Assembly (NCBI GenBank): GCA_027919835.1
Contig: JANVFP010000044.1
Span: 1-64,000 of the forward strand
Length of the DNA stretch: 64,000 nucleotides
Reading direction: 5' to 3'
Origin: Lentinula raphanica
Lineage: Eukaryota > Basidiomycota > Agaricomycetes > Agaricales > Omphalotaceae
This document shows positions 47,601 through 59,600 of the stretch, piece after piece. A program made the position numbers and the translations under genes. Positions within the stretch are counted from its first letter, which is position 1, and the number at the start of each line of letters is the position of its first letter. The notes under the pieces were generated by a model. The model worked only from the letters and a program-made list of their open reading frames with translations. It did no database searches and was not told where the DNA came from.

Positions 47601-50600
47601 TGAGGTACAGCGTAGCACCTGGAGAGTATCCAGCCTTCCTGTCAAGGGCATTACGTCATGACTATATCCGTTGGGAATTTGACAAAGTGGTTCGCCAAAT
47701 TTATATGGCCTACCCTGAGCACCACATTCCTATCAAACTCCGTTACAATATTCCTATATCACCGAAATGGAAGCCTGGCATGCCTCGAGCTGGACAGTAT
47801 GTCCAAACAGGTACCATGACTAGTCCTCGGGAGGAAACAATTCCTGAACAACCAGAAGAAACAGAGGAACAGGAATCTCCAGAGGACAATCAGGGGGAAC
47901 AGGAGAAGGAAGAACCTCTGGATGTTCCTCGTACGGTCGCAGAAACTCGAACCGTTACCATACGGGAGCAGCCAGAAACTATTGAGATTGCTACAAATGA
48001 TGGGTCGAAAGATGAGAAATTTGGTGAGGAATCAGACTCAGGAGGCTACTGGGACTGGGATGGGAAGAGTTTCCTGCATACCACTACCATTGAGGGACAA
48101 GAAACAATAGATCGTATTGTGGAAGGAATCCCTCAGGACCCTGGACCCTCCAGTACAACTCATCAACAATCGCCGATATCGCCCATTTCGGTTGAAGGAA
48201 GTTTTGCAGGAAGAATTTCCGCGGAAGAAAAGGGAAAGAGGCCAATGCGACCAGTGGGTCCTAGACCTCCATCCCCTCCCAGAATCTTGCCAACTTTAGG
48301 AACTTCAGTCAATCCCTTTGTTACCCCAGAAATGATGATGGCACCCCAAATGCCATTCCAGAGTACTCCGTATACCAATTCTTGGGGTCATCAGCCTATG
48401 GGCTTATATAATCAGCCTACACCGTACCCCTCTACACCCTGGAATAATATGGCAGATCAAAATTTCATTAATCCAAATACGGTACAATGGAATTCATATG
48501 GTCCTCCACCTATGGGTCCACCCCCACCAACGGGTCCACCTCCACCAATGGGTCCACCTCCACCACCAGGACCACCTCCACCAAATAATCCATGGGGACC
48601 ACCTCCGCCACCACCACCAAATCCTCCCTTTGGACCACCGCTTCCTCCAAACGAGCCTCCCAGGAGACCTTCTGAAAATCCAGCTGGGCCTCCACCACCA
48701 CCTCCTCCACCCCCGGAACCCCCTTTTGGAGATCCTCCGAATGATCCTCCTCCACCAGGAAATAATAGTAATGGTAATAATAATTTCCCACCACCACCAC
48801 CTCCATCGAATCAGGGTTCCAATAGGTCTAGGGGTACACCGGGAGCTCAAGGAAGATTTGGAAACCAAGGTGCTAATTTTGCTCCCTATCCTGTTGATCC
48901 AGGTAGAGCAGAACGAGATGCTATTGCAAGGGAGTCCAAGCTAGAAATTCGGAAACCTGATGTCTTTGATGGAACTAACCGTGAAGCATGGCGTCCCTTC
49001 CTTAGTGATTGCTTCCGGATGTTCACAGCAAAACCAACTCTATATTCTAGCTCGGAATCTCGCGTGCAATATGCAGCTTCCTGGTTTAGTGGTGCAGCAG
49101 CTCGTTATTTCCAGACCTTGGTTGAAAGAGAATCCGAATTGGCTGGGAACTACAACCCTGCATTACATGAATGGAGTGCCTTCGTGCAAGTATTTGGAAG
49201 ACTCTTTGGTCTATATGACGAGAAACTGCAAGCACAATCAAACCTTAGCAATGCTCTCCAGAAATCGGATGAGTCATTTGCTGACTTCATTGTCCGTTTT
49301 GAGGACCAGGCACTTCGGACGGGATACAATGAGGAAGCCCTGCGTTGGCACCTTGTTGATCAGATTCGCTATGATCTGAGAAGCCGCTTGACATTGTTTG
49401 GTCGTATCCCAGATTCCTTCAGTGCAGTGGTGGATCGTCTGTTGGAGTTAGATGGTGCCCGGGAGGTGTTGCGGAATACAGGAACTCAGTATAACAATCC
49501 CAACTATCCTTTTAAAGGAAACCGACCCGGAGGTTACCAGAATAACTTTGCAAACCGAAATGCCAACAATAATCCCTCCACTACTGTTCCTGCTCAGCAA
49601 AAGAAACCTGGTGCTAATACGAATACTATGACTACGAAACCAGTTGTGGGTAAGGTGGCAGTGACCGAGGAACCAAATCAACCCTCTCCTCCCAATCAGA
49701 TCTCTAAGGAGGAACGAGACTATCGAATGGCTAACCGGCTATGCATTCGTTGTGGGAAGAAGGGTCACTTTGGTCGAAACTGCCCCGAACATAGAAATGC
49801 GACTGAAGTTATCCGTGCAGCATGTGTGGGATGTCAATGCTGTGATGACTGCCAACTAGAAGAGGAATTCTTAGGGACAGATCATACCACGACTACTGAA
49901 GAGGATCCCACTGCAGAAGTCGTAACAGATGGGGACTGCACCGCCCATGCTGCCTTCACTGTGGAAGATCAGGGAGATCAGGAAATGCAGTTGCTGTATC
50001 AAATTGATCCAACTGGTGATTCCTGGAATCTAGTAGAGAACTCGGGAAAAGATTAAGCGACTCAGGCCGAGGACTGAGTCAGCTTACAGAGGCCTCGGAA
50101 GCACTCCAAGGAGTTGTCACAGACTCTGGGAGTGGTGCTGCGGTAATCAATTCCCGGAAAACACACTCGTTTATTGTCAAAACTCAGCTCTATGATTCCC
50201 CAAATAGTTCTAATCCCACTCTGATTGATTCCGGAGCTTCCCGCAATTTTGTTGATCAAACAATTGCAAATAAATTTCCTCAAAAAGTAACGTCACTACC
50301 TAAACCCATTCCGCTCACTCTGTTTGATGGCAATGATACATCTGCTGGACATATTACCCATCAAATGGATGCTGTCATCAAATTTGATGATGGGACAGTT
50401 CATACTGAACCCTTACTTGTCACTCGCCTACACCCATCTGCCCGAATTGTTTTGGGTCTACCATGGTTACGCAAGTACAATCCCACCATAGATTGGAAAA
50501 CCATGACCTTGACCTTCGAAGGGCACTCATGCCTTGGTGCAACTGTCATTCCAGATTCCAAAAAGCGAAATCCTTGTTTCAATAAAGTAGAACTCGAGGA

Positions 50601-53600
50601 AGTTGTGGATGAAGAATTTCAGAAACCCAGACTCACTCTTGGGTCAGATGACCCACTTTTACTCCTTGAAAGCGAAATGGCGGAATATTTGTATCAAAAA
50701 ACTCTACTTACCTCGGGAACAAATAAAGGGCAGGAGAAACCACATCAAGATCCTGTCCCTGATACGGAACCCATGGGCCATAATGACTCCTCTCCACCCG
50801 AGGCTTCAATTGATTCTTCCTATCCTCCAAATGGTGAACATACCTCAGACATCCCATGCACAGAGGATACCTCCCCTGAAACACCAAAGCTTAAAGCACC
50901 ATATATTAGCTTAATTGGTGCTGCTCCATTCCAAACCTTAATCCGCCAAGGATGTGAAGCCTATGTCTTACATATCTACCCATCCCGCGAGGAATCTGAG
51001 GTTGTTGGATTAACAGCATCAACAGGAAACACTCCTTCAGAGCCTCGAGTATCTGGTGTTGGTGTGCTGGATGAAACTAATGAAGCCATGAAGAAGCATG
51101 TTCCTGAAGAGTACCACCGATTTGTCAAAGTCTTCTCTGCAGGTGAAGCTCAGAAGTTAGCTGAGCATCGACCCTACGATATCAAAATCGAGACAGAAGA
51201 TAATAAATTACCACCAATCGGTAAACTCTACAACATGTCTGAAACAGAGTTGAAAGCTCTAAAGACATATATTGATGACATGCTAGGGAAGGGATTCATC
51301 CGATCATCCAATTCTCCTATTGGAGCACCAGTACTCTTTGCAAAGAAGAAGGACGGAAGCCTACGCTTGTGTGTGGACTATCGAGCATTAAACCGTTTGA
51401 CTCGAAAGGATCGATATCCTCTGCCTCTGATTGGAAACTTAATTGATCAGCTGCGCAATGCCAAAATCTATTCCAAAATCGACCTCCGGGATGGATACTA
51501 TAACATCCGAGTTGCTGAAGGTCACGAGTGGAAAACAGCTTTTCGCACGCGCTATGGATCCTTCGAGTACATGGTGATGCCATTTGGTTTAACCAATGCA
51601 CCAGCCACATTCCAACATTTCATGAATGATCTGTTCCATGATATGGTCGACATCAGTGTAATCATCTATCTGGATGATATTCTGATCTTCTCCAAGAATG
51701 AAGAAGAACACCGAGTTCACGTGGCTAAAGTACTTCAGCGGCTAGAAGAAAATAATCTTCATGCCAAGCCTGAAAAGTGCGAATTTCATACCACATCCAC
51801 AGAATATCTTGGTGTCATCATCACTCCAGGAGGAATTCGGATGGATCCTACCAAAGTTCAGGTGATCAGAGACTGGCCTGAACCGCAAACCATTAAACAA
51901 CTACAATCCTTTCTAGGATTCGCAAATTTCTACCGACGGTTCATAGACAATTACTCAGGAATCGTGAAACCTCTGACTCGGCTACTAGGGAAGAATGTTC
52001 CATGGATATGGTCAGAAGAATGCCAGAAAGTATTTGATCTATTGAAACAGGCATTCCAAGAAGCACCTATTCTTCAGCACTTCGACCCTGAACTTCCTAT
52101 TGTGGTAGAATCAGATGCATCGGATTATGCAATTGCTGCAATTATCTCCCAAATGAATCCTGTCACTCAGGAGCTGCACCCCATTGCCTTCTTTGCACGT
52201 TCCATGATGCCTGCAGAATTGAATTACGACATCTATGACAAGGAGTTATTGGCAATTGTGGAAGCATTCAAGCAATGGCGGAACTACCTGGAAGGTGCTC
52301 GACACAAGATAGAAGTATACTCAGATCATAACAACTTGCAGTTCTTCACAACCACAAAACAGCTTAGTAGAAGACAAGCAAGGTGGTCGGAGTTTCTGTC
52401 AGGATTTGATTTCACTATCAATTACCGACCAGGTCGGTTAGGTGCTAAACCTGATGCTCTCACCCGACGTCCTGATGTTTACCCCAAGAAATCCTTCCAA
52501 AATGCAGCTAATCAGCATAATGAGCGAATTCTCATCCGTCCTGAGCAACTGCTTGCAAACTTACTCCTTGATGAGGAGTTACAGTTAAACCAAATCCGGG
52601 CAGCCTCGAAGGATGAGTATTGCCTAAAGATGGGGGAAAAAGCTAGGTCTGATGACCCGGGGCCCTTCACACTAGACGGCGATCTCCTATTACGTGATGG
52701 CAAGATTTACGTGCCAAAGGACAATGACTTACGGCTCCAAATACTCCGTGATCACCATGACCACAAACTCAGGGGTCATCCAGGTGTTCACAAGACCATC
52801 CAATTGATTTCTCGGACTTATTTCTGGCCAGGCATTCACCGAGATGTGATCCGATATATTCGATCATGTCATGAGTGCAATCGAACCAAATCAGTCAGGA
52901 ATCGACCATTTGGGTATTTAAAGCCGTTACCCATTGGACAACGTCCTTGGAGTTCCATCTCTATGGACCATATTGTGGGTCTTCCCATGTCCTCTGGTTG
53001 CGATGCCATCCTTGTTGTAGTCTGCCGACTTTCTAAACAGGGCATTTTCATCCCATGTCAAACAACGGACACTGCTTTGGATTTGGCAAAGCACTTTATC
53101 CGTCATGTGTTCTCAAAACATGGGCTGCCTGCTGACATAATATCAGATCGGGGAAGTACATTTATCTCTGCTTTTTGGCAAGCACTATGCTCACTTCTGG
53201 ATATAAAGTCAAATTTGTCCACCGCTTATCATCCAGAAACAGATGGACAAACTGAACGCACGAATCAGACCTTGGAGCAATATCTACGTCTCTTTGTCAA
53301 TTATGACCAAGACGATTGGTACGATATGCTTCCCTTAGCCGAGTTTGTCTACAACAACACACCGAGCATGGCAACAGGTGTATCACCATTTTTTGCTAAC
53401 AAAGGATATCATCCCCGACTATCGATATCACTTGATAGTGTACCAAATCATGCAGCTCACCAAATTGCTAAAGACCTATCACAACTTCATGAATATCTCA
53501 AAGAAGAGATCTCTCATGCAAACTCATCTTCTGAACAACACTATAACACACACCGTCGCGAAACACCAAATTGGCAACCAGGACAGAAAGTCTGGTTAAG

Positions 53601-56600
53601 CACGGAGAATTTACGAATGAAACGACCTTTAAAGAAACTAGATTGGAAACGCTTAGGTCCCTTTGAGATTCTAGCCAAAGTCTCCTCCCATGCCTACAAG
53701 CTCAAGCTACCCCTAGCCTTACAAGGAATTCACGATGTCTTCCATGTGTCCTTGTTAAAGCTCGATATTCCTGATCCATTCCCAGGTCGAAAGCCTCCCC
53801 CGCCACCACCTGTTGAAATCGAAAATGATCAACAACGCTTTGAAGTAGCACAAATAATTGACTCTCGAAAAGTAGGACGAGCTGTCAAGTATTTGGTACG
53901 GTGGAAAGGCTATGGCCCCGAGGATGATACATGGGAGCCCTTATCAAACCTAATAGGAGCCTACGATGCAGTTCAGGAGTACCGCCGAACTCATCCTCGA
54001 AAACCACAGGCGTCCGAGGCTGCCATGAACAAATTGGAGCACGAAACTCAAGAACTTGTGGAATCTCAAGGAAACTTGCTACTAGAAGATCAATGATAAA
54101 TATAGGAATACATTTGATTCAAGGGATACAAGTACAAAAACATTTTTATGGATTTTCTACTATTTCCGGAAGGAGTCTGGCTTTGGCGAAGAAATACAAG
54201 TACAGTTGCCATTACATTGGAGCAGGATTAACACTCAAGGAGACCTAATACCTGCAGAACCTTGTTCTGAGTAACCCCCAGGAGTGGAGTTTCTAGAATT
54301 TCCCTCCAGTTCCATAGGAGAAGGGGAACGAAGATCCTCCTGAGGATAAACGAGGTCATCAGTAGAGTTAGACCAAGCTCTACTGGAGGAGTCAGGAGTG
54401 GGAATCCTGCGACGATTAAGGGTACGGCCTCGGCCTCGGTATCCAAATTGGCGTCGACGGGGAGCAATCGGACCAGCAATGGCTGAAGAGGAGGACGATG
54501 TCGAAGATGCGGAAGAAGACAAAGCGGGACTCGCAGGTTCATGAATAGGAAAAGGTGTAACGGGTACCATACCAGGAACTTGGTATTGGGTGGCCGGATC
54601 AGGCGAAATGCCAGTGGTAGGAATAGGAATCACCCGAGTAGACGGAACGACTCTATGAGGCGACTAGTGAGCATGGGATCAAGAAAAAATAAAAGAAAAC
54701 ACGCACTGAAAAGATGATTGGTCCAACAAATCAGTAACGGAAGGGAAACGTTGACTGATTAAACCCTCCACGAGTTCCTTGTCATCCCGTGTCGTCTCCC
54801 CTACCCCAATCACTGACAGTCGAGCCGAATCGAGGCGAAACCGTTGCAGCTCCATGGCGTAAACAATCTCTTCGATGCGGAGCGATGCCGAGATCATGTT
54901 GTGGTTGTTGGTATGAACTCCAACGTGATGAATACGCTGGATCTCCGCGATGAGGAAACGAAGGTTGTTGTGGATAAGGTTGGAGTAAAGAGGAGATGCG
55001 TCGGCTTGGGACAAGCGATGACCGTATTCTGCAAGACGTACGGAGCGACTGATATGAAAGCCGACCTTGGCTTGGGCAGTCCTCAGAGCTGAAGAAAAAG
55101 CCTCGTTAAGTCTCGGTGCAAAAAGAAAAAAGAGGTGCAGAACATACCTATCAACCTTTGCAGTGCCGCTTTTTCAGCACGCCTGTGTCTCCTCAAAGCC
55201 ACATCCCTTTGATCCATGTAGAACTTGGCACGCTGGCTTTGAAGAACAGCGGTTTCACGTTCATCTGAAATCTCACTGATAAGACTAAAGTTGAGAAGGG
55301 TAAGTATGGGGCCAGGAAGGAAGGAAAATAACACTCACTTGGCTACATGTCGTTCCAAAGACATCTCGCGCTCGGTACGAATGGAACGCTCCACGACCTC
55401 ATCGTACTCCGGAGGTGCGACAGGATCATGGAGTTCAGAGTTGGAATTGGGAACCAGAGAAGGGGAATCCATTAGGAAGTGGAGATAAAACAGAGAAACG
55501 GCCAGCTTTTGTAGTCGACAAACCGATCGTTGGAGTAGGATGGGAAAGGAGTATCGGTCGTTCAATAAGGAAGACGAAGACACAATATTGGGCGCCCACA
55601 TACATTGGTGCTGTCAACGCCACCAAGTCGTCAGCCTACACCATTCTAGGAACCTTGAAGGAGAGGAACGTTTCTTGAAGGGAGGGTAATGTTATGAAAC
55701 ATAACAAGGCCCCCCAATTTTTCCTGATTTTCGTCTATTTTTCGCGGCTTTTCCTAACGAGTTTCCAGCGTTGTAGCCGATGGCCGAACCGTCGCCGAAC
55801 TGGCGTTTATTCGGCGCTAAACGCATTTTCGCTTCTCGTCTCTCAACCTCCACCATCATCACCGTCACCTTCGCTCTTTCGACATCTTCTACTCGCTCTC
55901 GCTCATTCTGGACGCCAACGGAACGCCAAACCATGATCTAGGAAAGGACTAGGAATCTAGGGAACATCCGAGGAATGGAGACCGCAAGGAAACGGTCGGC
56001 CATTCAAGATACCTTTTGTGCGTAGTCCGTTCGACAGAACGGATTACAAGTACTAACCTAGGCCATTAGGAGATGCCAGTAGACGTCGTCCGCTGACATC
56101 TCGGGTCCTTTATCCTCATCTTCCTTCAAACTTCCTTCTTTGGCCGCCCATCTCTTTCTTCCAGAAACCCTCGGTCCCTTTCCTCCTGACATATCATGGC
56201 TTTTCCCTGCTTGGTCCAGTCATCATGGTTCCAGAAACCTCGGCTCCGCTATACCATAAGACGATGACTCGTTTGACGGAGCCTTCAACGCATAATCGGC
56301 GTGACGAGAAGACTCCGCTGCTCCCAGTGGAAGGCCGGTTCTGCCTTTCCTTGTTCCCTCATTCCCATTCGACCCTTCAAGTTCCGGGTGCGTAACGTCG
56401 CGACCCTTATACTCTCTGACAGGTCTTTAGAGGTTGCCAAAAGCGGTGGCTCCGCTCGTTCACCAAAGAATATCCTTTATTCCTAAAGCTAACTACATCC
56501 GGCGAGTCATCGCCTCCACGAAGACTCGCCGATACCTCAGTTCCCTCGGAACCGGTCTCCTAATATCCCCTTTACCGTCGCTATCCTATTTCCATCTAAC

Positions 56601-59600
56601 CATGACGATCTGCTTTCCAGGAACTCCGGGAACCGAAAGCTTTCAACCCTCCTCCTTCCTGCAGTTCCATGAAGTTCTGCTAGCTTACGCTTTCGTCGTC
56701 CGAATATTCGTCGCCCCACGTATGTATCCTCGTCGTTCTCACTAATCTTCTTCGCAGTTTCCGGTCGCGGTACCTGGTTCTGGCTTCCGTACTTGTTTCG
56801 TCTCCTCTACGCGGAACGGTGGATTTCGTGTGGTGGTATCTCTTTGCTTATTCCAGTCATTGTGTTCCATGACCGGATCGACGCTATTCACGTCGATTCG
56901 AGTCATTTTCATTATATTCAATAAGGACTTTGAGTCCCGGCTCTCGTCGAGTCAACTCGAGTTCTTCCTTACTCCCGTTGACTCGACTCGCAGCCGACAT
57001 CCTTTTTATATTGGTTACCTTTTATATCTTACTTACAAAAATACCTATAAAAACCCTTGGTACTCGCATGTAATCCCCAGATCGGTTATTCTAGCTATTT
57101 GACCACTGTTTCCTCTAACTTTGTCTGAACCTCTCTTCTCTCTCTTGTCTGACCAAGTCTCATACTAAGGATAGTTCAAGTCCTTCCAAAGTCCCGATTC
57201 TCGACGTAAGACATTCTGCTTAGCAGATCTTGTACCGTTTTTCAGGACGACTAACTCGTAGCCGTCGAACTCAGGTGTATTCGAAGGTTAGAGTGTACGG
57301 TCACCTAACAGAGGAGGAGACTATAGACGCCTTCTTCAAGACCCTGAGAGACCTCCGAAAGGAGGCTATTGATATGGGGAATGAAGTACCCGATACCGTC
57401 TTCCGAGAGATTATTCTGGCGGCGTTCCCAACAGTCGCGTTCGATACCATTATGCAGAATATAAACGCCAACCTGACGATATTCTCAACGTCGAGTTCCG
57501 TTATTCAGCAGGTGGCGTTCCAGTACTCCAGGTCTACGAACCGTCCAGATGCTGCTATCCCCGGCGATAGACTTCCCCAAGCGAACTCTGTCTCTGTGCT
57601 TGCCTCTCGTATCGAGTCCCTCGAGAAGCACATCTCATCGTCCGCAAACGCCGTTCGTTCTCCCGAAAAGAAGTGTCGGAACTGTCAGAGATCAGGACAT
57701 ATCGCCGAGGACTGCTTCCGAAAAGGAGGGGGTAAGGAGGGTCAGTATCCTTCTTGGTGGAAAGGAAAGAGAGATACGAACACGACATCATCGTCATCAC
57801 ATGCGGCAAACACAGCATCTCTACCTGAAGTCGGGGAACTCACTCAGCACTATGGGTTGACCGCTTCGTACCCAGGGGAGAGTCCTGGGGATGTGTTCGC
57901 CGACACAGGTGCTTCGGATCACTTCTTTAGGGATAGGGGTGATTTCGTATCGTATACTCCTTGTGACCGACAAGCCAAGTCGTCAGAGGCGACGACGCCC
58001 CTTCGTATCGTCGGATTCGGAACTGTGAGGAAAGTGTTCGAAGGTTCGAATGGGACAGTAACTCTCACCTTTGAAAACGCATTCCACACCCCTGATGTGT
58101 CCTATAACCTCGTCTCGATCTCGAGAATGGATAAACTCGGATACCAGGTACTCTTCGGGAATGGAGTCGCAAAGTTCTTCAGTCCAGGTGGGGTACACTT
58201 CCTGACGGGCCATGGCTCCAACGGCCTGTATCGTCTGACCGAAAAGGCAGCTCCTCCTAACGGACTAGTCGCCCGATCCCGTTCCCTGAATCACCCCGCA
58301 GACATGAAGACCTGGCATCGCAGGCTAGGCCACATCGGGATGTCACGATTGCGAATGATGGTCCAGAAAAATCTGGTCGATGGGCTAGAGATTGTTGGGC
58401 CGGTGGACGAAGATCTAGAGAAATGCGATAGTTGCCATCTGGGGAAGGCTAAGAGACGACCATTTGACGCAGTCACAACACGCGAGACCCGCTTACTCGA
58501 GAGGGTTCACGTTGACCTTACGGGACCCATGCGGGTTCGAGCGATGGGGGGATATTACTACTCCATGCCTATCGTTGATGGTCATTCGGCGATGGGTAAG
58601 GATTTCTACCTGGCTAATAAGGAATCGAACACGACCCTTGCAGCGATGAAGTCCTACAAGGCCAGAGCAGAGAATGAGACGGGGGAGAAAATGCTGTACA
58701 TCCGCATAGATGGGGGAAAGGAGTTCGGGAGCGCACTGTGGCGCCAGTGGGCAGACGAAAATGGGATTATCCTAGAGATCGTACCACCTTACTCGTCAGC
58801 AGCGAACGGTGTAGCAGAACGAAAACACGGCATCACCTTTGAACGTGTTCGAACAATTCTCCACGACTCAGGATTGCCTCTCTTCCTCTGGGCCTACGCA
58901 TGTGCCTACATCGTGTATACTGATAACTTGGTCCCGGCTGCCCGCATTGAGTTTCGGATTCCTGCAGAAGTATGGCACAAGCGGAGGATGGACGTTGCAC
59001 ACCTTCGACCCTTTGGATCGTTGGCATGGGGAACAGCTGTGAATGACAAGTCGCCAGGGAAGTTGGATCTTCGTGGATTTAGAGGTCGTCTGGTTGGCTA
59101 TGGATCTGGTCGAGGCACCTACTTGCTGTATACATCGTCGGGCACGGTGGTTCCTAGTAGGGATGCTGATTTCGAAGAACGTATCATGCCTTTGCTGCCT
59201 CCGGCTGGAGAAGAGGGGAGAATAGAGGAGGTCGACGGTTCTTTCTTCCCAGCCGATGCCAGCAACGATGTCGAGAAGTCAGACTCAGCCGATGCCGAGA
59301 AACCGAAAGAGACGACAGCTGACCAGACTGCCGATCACGAGATAGCCGAATTCGAAGTCGATGCCGAAATCAAACCTCCCCAGAGTCAACAACCCCCACT
59401 TCGACGCTCGACCAGGCAGAAAACCCCATCCTCGAAAGCTATACAGACCAACGAATTTCTCTCCAGGGAGGAAGAAGCTAGGAAATCCGGAGCGGAATGG
59501 GCTAAGTCTCGAGTACCAAGAGCAAACTTCGTATCTTTCGCCATGCTGACAACCTTTCTCCCGGACGAAGTGGGTCCTGAATTCAACCTCGCGCTTGCCG

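Larger units (their letters stand above)
45046..57310 (+). mobile_element. Ty3/gypsy chromodomain retrotransposon carrying an antisense gene
   Basis: 12,265 bp with two 1,621-bp LTRs, TG..CA ends, perfect 5-bp target duplication GAGGA (45041-45045 and 57311-57315), gag and pol, and a C-terminal chromodomain. It inserted in the copia gag region. LTRs show one visible difference (C 46589 versus T 57233), so insertion is recent. Both ORFs are intact, so the element may be autonomous. Confidence 0.95.

Noticed and set aside
48494..48868. Long minus-strand open frames opposite the gag proline runs
   Set aside because: They are the antisense of CCA/CCT-rich codons, consist almost wholly of Trp/Arg or Val/Glu, and have no start context or splice support.
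50365..50367. ATG at 50365 as an independent start of pol
   Set aside because: The protease active site (50227-50235) lies upstream in the same frame, and a complete frameshift signal joins gag to pol.
57230..57315. Apparent start of the second copia coding block inside the gypsy 3' LTR
   Set aside because: It begins with TTG and is only an accidental open frame running out of the LTR into the copia sequence.
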